A stretch of DNA of 13,675 bases from G039029935 sp039029935 (GTDB lineage Bacteria > Chloroflexota > Anaerolineae > Caldilineales > Caldilineaceae), in NCBI GenBank assembly GCA_039029935.1, contig JBCCFC010000213.1, positions 1-13,675 of the forward strand, read 5' to 3'. The position numbers were made by a program, and so were the translations under genes. Below the pieces are notes generated by a model that saw only the letters and a list, made by a program, of their open reading frames with translations, had not been told where the DNA came from and searched no databases. Within the stretch, counting starts at the first letter, position 1. Each line of letters starts with the position of its first letter. Shown one piece after another: positions 1 through 8,594 of the stretch.

Positions 1-3000
1 TTGACCTGTTGGGTCTTTGTAGCGTAGTGGATTCAAGCCTGCATAATGATAAACATTTAAATTACTGGCATTGAATACGCCGCCCATACCGGGTAATTCT
101 TGTTTCTCATTATCTTTATCGTCTGTTGGGAAGTAGGACGTCAGTATCGGGTCCGTAGACAACCAAATACCTACGCCCGGATCATAATAACGCGCCCCAA
201 CGTAATACAACCCCGTCTCATCCAACTCCTTGCCCGTGTACCGATAGACTACGCTATCCCCATTGTACTCATAGCGCGTCAGCCCATAGGGATAGTACAC
301 GGTTTCGGCAATCATCTCCCCTGTGTCATCCAAGAGCAGACTGGTCCCGCCCAGATGGTCGGCAAGATACCAGCGGGTTTCGGTGATGGTTGCGGTATCA
401 CGGTCATTGGTCGTGTCACCCGAAAGGCCGGGTATGAGTGTCGCTGCATCAAAGGGCTGGCGTACTTCGGCAATGCGTCCATTGTCGGCAAAGATATACT
501 GCACCAACTCATCGCCCCGCACCTCGGCATATTGCCCGATATAGAGTGTGGTTGTGGTGACATTACTGACGGTTATACTCTGACGCACCCGTTGTCCCGC
601 TGCATCATAGACATAGTGGGTCTGCATCTCATCGCTATCACCACCATCATCCAGCGCATCCTCAACAGACGTACTGGTTGTCGCCATCAGTTGATTGTGT
701 GGATTCCAAGCATAGGTCGTCTGATTGCTGGTGCTGTCCATGCTGGTATTTATCATGCTGATGCGGTTGCCATTGGCATCATAGGTGTAGGTTGCACCCG
801 CCGCCGAACTGAGGGCATGAGGTCCGGCTGTGCCTGCGCCATAACCCAACACCCCCAAGTTGAGACGACTGTCGCTGGCTGTACTTTGCTTGGAGACCAT
901 GTTGTGGATGCTGTCATAGCCATAATCAATCTGCCCATAGACACCCGCTGCCTGTGTCAACCGATAGAGGTTGTCATAGACATAGTGTTGGCTCTGGTCA
1001 TTCTCGGCGATACGTTGCGGTCGCTCGTCGGCAATGTTGAGAATGTTGCTGCTGGTGTCAAAGGTGTAGCGTAGTGATTGCAGCGTTGTCCCCTGACGGT
1101 TTTGGCTGTGCAGATGATGCAGACGCAGACGGTCATCATAGTCATAGCGCGTGGTCACACCATTGGCATAGGTAATTGCGGCGCGTTGTCCAGCGGCCGT
1201 ATAGTCAATCTGGCTGACATAGCTTTCTATTGCTGCAAGCTGACCCTGCGCATCATAGCGGTAGGGAATCACCATGCCATCGGGATAGGTCAACTCGGTG
1301 AGGCGGTCGCTGGCGTCATAGGCCATGCGCGTCACAAAATCGACATGCTCCCCAGTATTTATAACATCAGTAAAGTGACGGGCGGTGGCGATGGTGTTGC
1401 CACGTTGGTCATAGGAATAGTAGACGGCTCCCGCTTGGTCCTCCACATAGCTGACCTGCCCCAAGGTGTTCTGCGCATCGGGATAGCGGGGCGAGCGGTC
1501 ATCATCATAGTGATAGGTGACATAGGGTGTCAGCACCCCATCCACATCCCAACTTTCGGTGAGCAGACGGTTGGCCGCATCATAGGTGTACTGCATGACC
1601 TGCCCTTTGGCATCGGTGGTCTGGACCAGATTACCCGCATCATCATAGACATAGTGCATTTCGCCTCGGTCGGGGTTGTCCAGATAGAGGCGGCGTGAGA
1701 GCCTATCGTAACGGCTGGTGGTCGTGTTGCCCTGTGCATCGACAACGCTGGTGAGGTTGCCGAGCAGATCATAGCCATAGGTGGTGGCGTAGACCTCGCG
1801 CACTCCACCCACATGATTGATTTCCTCGACAGAGATGACCCGACCAAAGCCATCGTAGAAAAGCGTCTTCGGTGTGTCAAAATGAGGTGAGCCAATCCGG
1901 TTGTCCTCCTCATCATACTGCACCTGCATCAACGGACTGTAGTCAATGCGGCTAAAGGAGCCATCAGGGTTTTGTGAACGAATGGGGCGTCCCATCGCAT
2001 CATAGCTGGTCGTCGTGTGGGGCAAGGCCGGGTCAGGGGCAGCATAGGCCATCGTGTCGGCATAGAAGGGCAGAAAGGTCTGTGCAACACCCTGTCGTGC
2101 ATGAAAGGCGACAGCCTCCTTAATCACGACCTGCCCATTGGCGGCTTCGCTGCGTGTCTGCAATGAACGGCCTAGCCCATCAAAATAGGTCACCATCTGC
2201 CGTGTCTCGGACTCACCCGACCGTTCCCGTTGCGCGGTGGTGATGGCGTTGACTGGTCCCCCTAAGGTGTAGGTGAACTGCTGTGTGGGCAGGTCCAACG
2301 TATCGCCAGCCAACACAATCTTGGTGATGCGTCCAAAGGCATCATAGGCATAATGATGCGGATGCCCACTAAAATCGGTGGCAGCCGTGATTTTGCCCAA
2401 GCCCATGTGATAGGAGGCAATCATGGTCAAGGTCTTGCCCCCCTCATGTTGGTCCGCAGCCAAATGTACCTGCTCGACAATGGGGTAGGTGTGGACCAAC
2501 ATGTCATATTCGAGCGAGGTACGGTTGCCATTGGCGTCCATGATGCCAACTACATTGCCATAACGGTCAAAAGCTTGGCGTTTGGTGGGGATAAAACGGT
2601 CATCGCTGGTATCGCCTACATTCTCTGTCTGGCGGGTGAGGTTGCCACGTGTCACTTGACCCAAGGGCAAGCCGACATAATCTTCGCCATCATAGTAGAA
2701 GCGTTGTTCGCTGACGATAGTGCCGTTGATGTCGGCCCGGCGTGTCTGCATCGGGTAGTTGACCATCCACGCATCGACGTTGTGAATGTAGTCGGTGGTC
2801 TGGAACAGTTCATCATCACCACAGGTGACATCCTCGCCACAGACCCGACCAAAATTGACCATCTCTGTAGCATTGCCATAGTCGTCATAGTCAAAACGCT
2901 GACGCAGATGGACCGCATCGGCCTCAGTTTCATGCACAAAGGTGTCGGTCTGCTCGATAAAGGAGTAGGCGAGCGTTTGCTGCGCACCCTCCGGTTGAAT

Positions 3001-5355
3001 GTGGCGCGTGGTGGCCGTGTTGACAATGCGCTGATAGCAGCCCGCAAAATCACCCGCACATCCACCGCCCTCGCCCAGCACTTCCTGCTCTAGCATCAGC
3101 CCCTTGCGACTCTCATGCGCCATGCCCGTGTCATAGCGATGACGGGTCACAGTGGTCGGTGCGGTGGCATCGCCGCGTTCAATCTGGTTGACATGGGCAA
3201 AGCCACGAAACTCTTTCTGCATCCCATCATAGTAACCATCACGATAGTCATAGTCGATGCGATAGTCATCACCACTGTTGGCATCGTGTACCGTGACCGC
3301 GCTCACCACCTGCACGGGGAAGGGCAACCACGTGGACCACACATCATCCTGCGCCCATGCATCGACATAAAATGCGGTTGATGAACGGTAGTCGATGTGA
3401 ATGGTACGTCCCAAGCCATTGTCAATCGCGGTGAGCAGATTGGGCTGTGTCCCCTGTGAAAAATCCACATACTGCATGAGATTGCTGGTGGCATTGCTGT
3501 AGAGCAGCTCGCTGGCGCCATCACCATCCATGTCGGCCAAGCGCACAGTGGTATCGGCCTGATTGCGAGAGGGCATCTCGGTCAACCTGATTTCATCGGC
3601 AAACGAGCCATCGCCCTTGTTGAGCCAGTAGCGCACCGTACCATTGCCGGACAGCACAAGGTCACTCAAACCATCGTTGTTTAGATCGCCAAGTAGGAGT
3701 TGGCTCGCCTGTTCATCCAAGCCAGCGGGCGCATTTTGCATGGTGATGGGGTCTTCAAAATCGCCATTGCCATTGGAGGGGTAGTAGACGAGCAGACCAT
3801 CACGCACAAAGACCAACTCTTGCAGACGGTCGCCATTCATATCCCCCAACTTGACACGGCCATCGGCAAATTGCAGCGGACTCCCCACCGCCAACGCAGG
3901 AATCACGACATCGGCAGACTCGCTCCACGTGTCATCGGCATGAGCCAGCCAGATAAAGTAATGGCTGCTGGTCGTGTAGATGAGGTCCGTACGCTTGTCG
4001 TTGTTGAGGTCGGTCCAACGCAGGTTGGGGTCATTGAGCGTAAAGTTGGGGGTGATATTGTAGTCAATACGACTCTCCTGCTCCCATGTATAGTCGAGTG
4101 AGCCAGGATAGTAGTAAAAGCGATTGCTCTCTTTGACCACCAACTCCACACGCCCATTGCCCGTGATGTCTACCATGCTGGTGGTGGCATCGGAAAGCCG
4201 CGACCCGGGTGATTGGGCTGGATGTGTGGGTGTCGATGCCCAATGCCCGTTGCCCTGATTGAGATAGAAGTGATGTCCACTGGCAGGACTGTGCAACACA
4301 TCGGGCAGGCTATCGGCGTTAATATCGACCAACTCGACATCAGGATTGCTCAATCCCACAGGCGGCGAGTTTTGCATATCGACCACCGCATAGTCTGTGG
4401 GGTCAAAGCGACTGTAAGCAAAGGTCGTCGGCGGCAGGGTGCTGACATCATCCTGTCCCACCTGTGTGATCTGCGTCAACAGCGAGTGTGTCCCCGTTGA
4501 TGGCTCGGTGGTGTAGTCAAGCTGATAGCGGCGCACCAGTCGTCCCAACGCCTGTATCTCAATTTCGACCACGCGCAACGCTGTGGTGATGGGCGCACGG
4601 CTGAGATGGTTGGTGAAAACATCAGGGCGGTCTGTGTAATGAAAGACAATGGCGTTGTACCGCTCATCGCTGCTAAAGTTGTAGCGAATCTCGTTCAGAT
4701 AGGCGCGCCCCCCATGTTGGGTGTAGGCATAGTGAATCTCGTTGCCATGTGTATCCTCCTGCCGCTCAAGCCGCCACCGAAAGATACCATACCGATTCTC
4801 TTCCCGCGCCGTTGCACTGACGCCATAGACCGAGCGTATCCCGTTGGGTGCATGAACCGCCCAGCTACTGTCGCTAAGATAACGGAAGCGAAGAAAACTG
4901 CCTTCATTCTCAAAGCGATAGTCACCATTGTTGAGCCGCACCAACTTTTCGCTGTTGCTATAGATAAAGCGGTCCTGACCATCATCATAGTGAGGCAAGC
5001 CCTCATCCGTCTGTCGCTGGATATAGGGAATATCCAACCGCCATCCCAGCCCATAGGGACCATTGGGATAGCCACCGTTATAGGCCAAGGTCAGGTTTGG
5101 CGCAAAGCCCGCCACCCCCGGCGGTACAGCCAATTTAACCGGATAACTGGCCGTCCCCGTGCTTAAATCCGGCGCAAACGACTCCCCAATGCCCTCCAAT
5201 GACCCCGGTCCAGAGGGCAATGAGATGACCTGTGGCGACACCCCCGATTTATCACTGGCCTCCACCATCGGTATCAGCCAGACGGTTAGGATCATCCACA
5301 ACAACAGCGAGATGACCCATTTGGGTTGAAATTTTGTATGTTTCTTTGTATTCAT
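1..5355 (-). CDS. SpvB / TcB-TcC-like RHS-repeat secreted protein, C-terminus outside window
   Basis: Open without a stop for 1785 codons from ATG at 5355 to base 1, so partial at the C-terminus. Residues 1-35 form a signal peptide (WVISLLLWMILTVWLIP core). Residues 45-105 carry the SpvB hallmark 'SLPSGPGSLEGIGESF', then 'DLSTGTASY' and 'GPYGLGW'. FG-GAP/VCBS-like calcium loops follow at about 300-625 (LVDINADSLPD, LGDLNNDGLSD, LADMDGDGASE). A TcdB middle-N-like segment spans about 635-725 (PNLLTAIDNGLG, IDYRSST, LPFPVQVV, DGYYDG, EFRGFG-like). YD/RHS repeats fill about 920-1600. The RHS core is at 1660-1785 (LADHLGGTSL, YRYTGKELDETGLYYVGARY, NPLRYKDPTGQ). In Tc and polymorphic toxins such RHS shells enclose a C-terminal effector, which here would lie beyond the window. 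There are only four cysteines (766, 773, 839, 845). An in-frame ATG at 5421 would add 22 residues encoded by the octamer repeat; I prefer 5355 because the signal peptide follows directly. Neither start has a clear Shine-Dalgarno. The SpvB/RHS call is firm; the toxin role is inferred. Confidence 0.93.
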   Translation of the reverse strand, partial: MNTKKHTKFQPKWVISLLLWMILTVWLIPMVEASDKSGVSPQVISLPSGPGSLEGIGESFAPDLSTGTASYPVKLAVPPGVAGFAPNLTLAYNGGYPNGPYGLGWRLDIPYIQRQTDEGLPHYDDGQDRFIYSNSEKLVRLNNGDYRFENEGSFLRFRYLSDSSWAVHAPNGIRSVYGVSATAREENRYGIFRWRLERQEDTHGNEIHYAYTQHGGRAYLNEIRYNFSSDERYNAIVFHYTDRPDVFTNHLSRAPITTALRVVEIEIQALGRLVRRYQLDYTTEPSTGTHSLLTQITQVGQDDVSTLPPTTFAYSRFDPTDYAVVDMQNSPPVGLSNPDVELVDINADSLPDVLHSPASGHHFYLNQGNGHWASTPTHPAQSPGSRLSDATTSMVDITGNGRVELVVKESNRFYYYPGSLDYTWEQESRIDYNITPNFTLNDPNLRWTDLNNDKRTDLIYTTSSHYFIWLAHADDTWSESADVVIPALAVGSPLQFADGRVKLGDMNGDRLQELVFVRDGLLVYYPSNGNGDFEDPITMQNAPAGLDEQASQLLLGDLNNDGLSDLVLSGNGTVRYWLNKGDGSFADEIRLTEMPSRNQADTTVRLADMDGDGASELLYSNATSNLMQYVDFSQGTQPNLLTAIDNGLGRTIHIDYRSSTAFYVDAWAQDDVWSTWLPFPVQVVSAVTVHDANSGDDYRIDYDYRDGYYDGMQKEFRGFAHVNQIERGDATAPTTVTRHRYDTGMAHESRKGLMLEQEVLGEGGGCAGDFAGCYQRIVNTATTRHIQPEGAQQTLAYSFIEQTDTFVHETEADAVHLRQRFDYDDYGNATEMVNFGRVCGEDVTCGDDELFQTTDYIHNVDAWMVNYPMQTRRADINGTIVSEQRFYYDGEDYVGLPLGQVTRGNLTRQTENVGDTSDDRFIPTKRQAFDRYGNVVGIMDANGNRTSLEYDMLVHTYPIVEQVHLAADQHEGGKTLTMIASYHMGLGKITAATDFSGHPHHYAYDAFGRITKIVLAGDTLDLPTQQFTYTLGGPVNAITTAQRERSGESETRQMVTYFDGLGRSLQTRSEAANGQVVIKEAVAFHARQGVAQTFLPFYADTMAYAAPDPALPHTTTSYDAMGRPIRSQNPDGSFSRIDYSPLMQVQYDEEDNRIGSPHFDTPKTLFYDGFGRVISVEEINHVGGVREVYATTYGYDLLGNLTSVVDAQGNTTTSRYDRLSRRLYLDNPDRGEMHYVYDDAGNLVQTTDAKGQVMQYTYDAANRLLTESWDVDGVLTPYVTYHYDDDRSPRYPDAQNTLGQVSYVEDQAGAVYYSYDQRGNTIATARHFTDVINTGEHVDFVTRMAYDASDRLTELTYPDGMVIPYRYDAQGQLAAIESYVSQIDYTAAGQRAAITYANGVTTRYDYDDRLRLHHLHSQNRQGTTLQSLRYTFDTSSNILNIADERPQRIAENDQSQHYVYDNLYRLTQAAGVYGQIDYGYDSIHNMVSKQSTASDSRLNLGVLGYGAGTAGPHALSSAAGATYTYDANGNRISMINTSMDSTSNQTTYAWNPHNQLMATTSTSVEDALDDGGDSDEMQTHYVYDAAGQRVRQSITVSNVTTTTLYIGQYAEVRGDELVQYIFADNGRIAEVRQPFDAATLIPGLSGDTTNDRDTATITETRWYLADHLGGTSLLLDDTGEMIAETVYYPYGLTRYEYNGDSVVYRYTGKELDETGLYYVGARYYDPGVGIWLSTDPILTSYFPTDDKDNEKQELPGMGGVFNASNLNVYHYAGLNPLRYKDPTGQ

Positions 5356-5361
5356 AATTTT

Positions 5362-5417
5362 TAAGGTTGAAGAGTGGAAGGGTTGAAGGGTTGAAAGGTT
5401 GAAAGGTTGAAGAGTTG
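5362..5417. repeat. Octamer tandem array (seven units, consensus AAGGGTTG/AAAGGTTG)
   Basis: Seven consecutive 8-base units read on the plus strand as taaggttg, aagagtgg, aagggttg twice, aaaggttg twice and aagagttg. The array lies 6 bases upstream of the RHS gene start. Because 24 is a multiple of both 3 and 8, it reads as an open peptide repeat (STLQPFNL-like) in frame with that gene. It replaces the region where a ribosome binding site would be expected. Function unknown; copy number may vary by slippage. Confidence 0.9.
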
Positions 5418-5439
5418 ACATTTGCAAGCTCACCACAGC

Positions 5440-5514
5440 CACCGAATGAATTCGGTGTCTATCATGCAAAGTACGCTGAAGCGCACTGTCGTGCCGTCCT
5501 GATTCATCAGGGCT
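5440..5514. repeat. Cluster of three short hairpins (MITE/REP-like core)
   Basis: Three small inverted repeats lie within 75 bases: caccgaat-ga-attcggtg (5440-5457, 8-bp stem); gt-a-cgct-ga-agcg-c-ac (5471-5486, 6 bp with one mismatch); and cctga-ttca-tcagg (5498-5511, extendable through a G-T and a G-C pair). They sit between two tandem arrays of opposite polarity. None is followed by a T-tract on either strand, so they do not look like intrinsic terminators. They resemble the hairpin clusters of REP or MITE-type interspersed repeats. Copy number in the genome cannot be seen here. Confidence 0.6.
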
Positions 5515-5569
5515 CGCCTATCAGCATGGGATTTTGGGAACCCTCTCTGGGGACTATGCATGATTCGTT

Positions 5570-5611
5570 CAACTCTCAACTTTCAACTCTCAACTATTCA
5601 CTCTTCACTCT
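5570..5611. repeat. Heptamer tandem array (six units, CAACTCT/CAACTTT/TCACTCT)
   Basis: Six 7-base units on the plus strand: caactct, caacttt, caactct, caactat, tcactct, tcactct. On the minus strand they read TTGARAG-like, so the polarity is opposite to the octamer array at 5362-5417. The array overlaps the last six codons, including the TAG stop (5594-5596), of the TcA-like gene. The final residues VKSE are therefore encoded by repeat sequence, which suggests the repeat unit inserted into or expanded across the gene's 3' end. Confidence 0.85.
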
Positions 5612-8530
5612 CTCAAACACTTCAATCAATGCCTGCGACTCCGCCTTTGCCGCTTGACGACGAGTCGGGCGCGCAATGCCTGTGCTGTCCATCTGAATCT
5701 CGATGTCTTCCAGTTGGGTCAGGTCCAAGTCGCGATTCAGCGGTGACGTTGGATCAATGCGCAGGGTCCAGTTGGAGGCGGCGACGCTGCGGTTAAAGAG
5801 CGCGCTGGTGGGTGAGCCGCGATTGTTGCCGTTGACGCTGCTCAGGATGACGGCTCCTGTGCTTGGCTGCGAGAATCCCGGTGGCAGAGAGTAGCCTGTG
5901 ATATGGGTCGGGCCGGGCATATATTCCACAATATCCCCTGTCCGTTGACGATAGGAGGCTTGTCCCCCATGAACCAAGAGTACTTCGGGTGTCCCTGCAT
6001 TGCCCGTCTGCCGTGTCAACAGGTTGAGCGCAACACCCTGTGTGCTGGCGACATCACTGGGCAGGCCAATCCCGGCAATGCGGTTGTTCCACACATTGGG
6101 GCTAAAAAGATTGTTGTCTTGGATCGAAGTAGTGAAATGAAATTCCAGCAAACCACTATCGGGGTCGATGTTACGTTGGATAAATTCTTGGAAGCGTTGG
6201 TGACGTAGCTGCGCCCGTTCGGATGCACTCAATGTGTTGTCTGGGTCCAAGTTTTCGTCGGTCAACCCCAAGATATCCTCGGCCAATGAGATGAGATAGG
6301 GGTAGCGATTGCGTTCCCCTGGACTGCTGAGGGCGATACGCCACTCCTCCAACTGATTCATAAAGTTATCCACATCGTCGGCAACACGTGCTTGGAAAAT
6401 ATCGTCCAGAAAATGGGGTGGTGCCAAGAACTCATATTCGAGTGCTTTGGCGGCCAGATAGGCAAACTGTGCGGCTTGGTCATGGCTGCGTGTGGCCTCC
6501 ACTGTCCATGAATCGCGCAGGATGCGATAGGCTGGATTGTTGAGATAGCTGTCGAGAAAATCATCTTGCGCTTCGAGACGCAGTTTGAGCAGGTTGTGAT
6601 ATTTTTCGACCAGATGGTTATGCTCATCGGCGAGTTTGTTCCACTGTTCTAGGGCGATATCCAGTTCAATCATCAGATCAGCCTGTTGCAGCAGCAGGTT
6701 ACGGATAACCGCTTCACTGTTTGCTCCCGTGATTTCTGCCTGTGTTGCCGCATTTTGTACATCCCGCAGACCGTTCAAGCGCCCAACCTCTTCCTGTGCA
6801 GGGTCCCATACACGGGCAACCGATGTGGTTTTGGAGCGTGAGTGTCGATAGCCTGTTGAAACAGAGACACTACTAGACGCAAACCAACCCTGTACGCTAC
6901 TAAATCCAGCGGACGTTTCATTCCTGATTTCAAAGAACCACGTATGACTTGTCGAGTCCACAATGGATTTGGTGACACGGTAAGCATTGCGCACCCCAAT
7001 GGCGTAGGCAAGGGCCGAGAGAGCCTCTCCGCCTTGGAGCGTAATGTCAATGGTTTTGCCCGCCCGTTCCTGCTCAATCAGAATCTTTTCGGGAATCTGC
7101 GCAATCCGTTGCTCGATCAAGTCAATCTGTTTGGAGGCAATGAACATGTTGCCATAGTTTTGCAGCATCACACCGCCTTCACAGGTACGAAAGTCGTCGT
7201 TGGTGGCGCCACATAACTCCAAAAGCTGGCTGTCATAGTTGAGATGCAGCGTCCGCAGCTCTTGGCGTAGAGCCGAGGCATTGTGGTCAAACTCGCGCTG
7301 CGCGGTCTGTGCCTCGCGTTCATCTTCCGTGGCATCACGCAGGAAATTTTGGACAACGCCCGACAACTCGTTATAGGTGTGGATGGGGACGTAGGAGTCG
7401 GTAAAGCCAAAGGGATTCAAGCCATCATGAATGGTCTGCACCTGTGCCTGTAAACGCTCTAGGCTTGCCATTACCTGCCAGCCGCCGTTCTCGACAAAAT
7501 CGACATCCAACGACGCAGCTTGCTGTGCCAGTGCCATCGCCTGAATGTACTGCTCGGTGATGCCATCGTTGTACACCGCCAGTGCAGTCTCATCCTGCCC
7601 CAGTTGGCGGTGGCGACGCGCCAGCTCATCCAACGTTGTCACCATGCGTTCGCTGGCAATGGCAAACAGCTCAAACTCTGCCCCTGTAAAGTAGTCACCG
7701 ACGTGCAATGAGTCCAGCCCATCAAACTTGGATTGATTAAAGGCATAGACCAGTTGCTCAACCGCAAAGGTGTATTGCTGACGCGCTTTGTTTAGCTGTT
7801 CAATCTCTTGCAGAATAATCTGTTGTGCATTAAAGGCATCGCTACTAAAACGGTAGTCTACCGCATCCACCAAGAACTCATTGCCAAAAATTAAGTGAAT
7901 ATAGGCGATCTCGCGCAACGTCTCACGAACACCTGCCTGTCCAACGGTGCGCGCACTGCCATCCGATAATTCTAGGCTGGCAGGGCCAACTTCTTCGAGA
8001 ACACGGAACAAGTCACGCGCACGGATGAGGTCGTTGCGCACATTGGCGCGTGGGTTGCCACGACTATCCTCGTCAGGACAGTAGTCATGTGTGTCAATGG
8101 CGTCATAGTTGGCACAGAATTTATAGAAGAATTGACCATCGTTAAAATCTTCATAGTTCTTGAGTGCATCGGTGATGACATAGACCTGTCCATGCGCATC
8201 GGGTGCTGGCATCTGAATTTCCTGTGTGCGGAAATTTTTGCCAACCGTCAGCAATGCGGTGGCTTCATCATAGATATTCTGATAATCTTGGGGTGTCAAT
8301 TTGCCAATGGCCGTCATGCGATGACGGATCGTCAGTTTGTTGTCAGGGGTGATGGATGTCCCGCCTAACCCGCTAAAACTGCCGCCGATGAGGGAATTCC
8401 CCGCACCGTCGCTTATGGCTTGACCATCACTGATCATCATCCTATTGGCCGAGGAACTCATGGGCATGAGTCCCGCCACAAGCAACAGCATGAACGTGAG
8501 GGTACATGTGTAGATTGGTCGATGTTTCAT
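5594..8530 (-). CDS. Secreted, mostly helical protein with Tc-toxin A-like C-terminal region
   Basis: 978 residues. ATG at 8530 is preceded by GAGG with 5-base spacing, which supports this start. Residues 1-28 are a signal peptide (LTFMLLLVAG core, cleavage near SSSA). Residues 60-490 and 570-790 are rich in long amphipathic helices and probable coiled coils. They include 'LNPFGFTDSYVP' (371-382), like the NPLGY.xxYVP motif I associate with TcA-like proteins. A less helical, Ser/Gly-rich stretch (500-565) interrupts them. Residues 794-955 are beta-rich (FSPNVWNNRI, VLLVHGGQASY, then WTLRID and DLTQLEDIEIQM). The last two resemble the TcA C-terminal TcB-binding domain pattern (WRLxLP...DLTDIIIHIRYTA), and this sits directly upstream of the SpvB/RHS gene. 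It is far shorter than canonical TcA (about 2500 residues) and, unlike it, has a signal peptide. Mature cysteines form two close pairs (139/151, 440/450). It could instead be an unrelated secreted helical protein. The gene itself is certain; the family is moderate. Confidence 0.85.
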   Translation of the reverse strand: MKHRPIYTCTLTFMLLLVAGLMPMSSSANRMMISDGQAISDGAGNSLIGGSFSGLGGTSITPDNKLTIRHRMTAIGKLTPQDYQNIYDEATALLTVGKNFRTQEIQMPAPDAHGQVYVITDALKNYEDFNDGQFFYKFCANYDAIDTHDYCPDEDSRGNPRANVRNDLIRARDLFRVLEEVGPASLELSDGSARTVGQAGVRETLREIAYIHLIFGNEFLVDAVDYRFSSDAFNAQQIILQEIEQLNKARQQYTFAVEQLVYAFNQSKFDGLDSLHVGDYFTGAEFELFAIASERMVTTLDELARRHRQLGQDETALAVYNDGITEQYIQAMALAQQAASLDVDFVENGGWQVMASLERLQAQVQTIHDGLNPFGFTDSYVPIHTYNELSGVVQNFLRDATEDEREAQTAQREFDHNASALRQELRTLHLNYDSQLLELCGATNDDFRTCEGGVMLQNYGNMFIASKQIDLIEQRIAQIPEKILIEQERAGKTIDITLQGGEALSALAYAIGVRNAYRVTKSIVDSTSHTWFFEIRNETSAGFSSVQGWFASSSVSVSTGYRHSRSKTTSVARVWDPAQEEVGRLNGLRDVQNAATQAEITGANSEAVIRNLLLQQADLMIELDIALEQWNKLADEHNHLVEKYHNLLKLRLEAQDDFLDSYLNNPAYRILRDSWTVEATRSHDQAAQFAYLAAKALEYEFLAPPHFLDDIFQARVADDVDNFMNQLEEWRIALSSPGERNRYPYLISLAEDILGLTDENLDPDNTLSASERAQLRHQRFQEFIQRNIDPDSGLLEFHFTTSIQDNNLFSPNVWNNRIAGIGLPSDVASTQGVALNLLTRQTGNAGTPEVLLVHGGQASYRQRTGDIVEYMPGPTHITGYSLPPGFSQPSTGAVILSSVNGNNRGSPTSALFNRSVAASNWTLRIDPTSPLNRDLDLTQLEDIEIQMDSTGIARPTRRQAAKAESQALIEVFERVKSE

Positions 8531-8558
8531 TGGAACCTCGTTGTTATGATTGTGAATT

Positions 8559-8589
8559 TGTATAGGTAAGCGAACTACAAAATGGTCAA
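8559..8589 (-). promoter_or_regulatory. Possible sigma70-type promoter before the TcA-like gene
   Basis: Read on the minus strand, the 64-base gap upstream of the TcA-like gene holds TTGACC (8589-8584) and CTATAC/TATACA (8565-8559), with 18-19 bases between them. This is close to, but slightly wider than, a standard -35/-10 pair. It lies about 30-60 bases upstream of the ATG at 8530. It could give the toxin-like pair expression separate from the fibre-like genes. Such pairs also arise by chance in AT-rich gaps, so support is weak. Confidence 0.3.
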
Positions 8590-8594
8590 TTTGG

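Noticed and set aside
100..1698. Long plus-strand reading frames (324 and 206 residues) opposite the RHS gene
   Set aside because: They lie in exact codon register with the minus-strand RHS gene, and their Ile/Val-rich translations are the reverse complement of YD-repeat codons such as TAT and GAT. They show no domain, signal or ribosome binding site.
2353..5166. Several plus-strand frames of 88-246 residues
   Set aside because: They are also antisense shadows of the RHS gene, produced by the absence of TTA, CTA and TCA triplets in that register.
5362..5611. CRISPR array
   Set aside because: Units are 7-8 bases, contiguous and without spacers, and no cas gene is present.
5594..8530. Full-length canonical TcA subunit
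   Set aside because: The protein is only 978 residues, has a signal peptide, and lacks the large shell and receptor-binding domains. Only a partial C-terminal and helical resemblance is supported.
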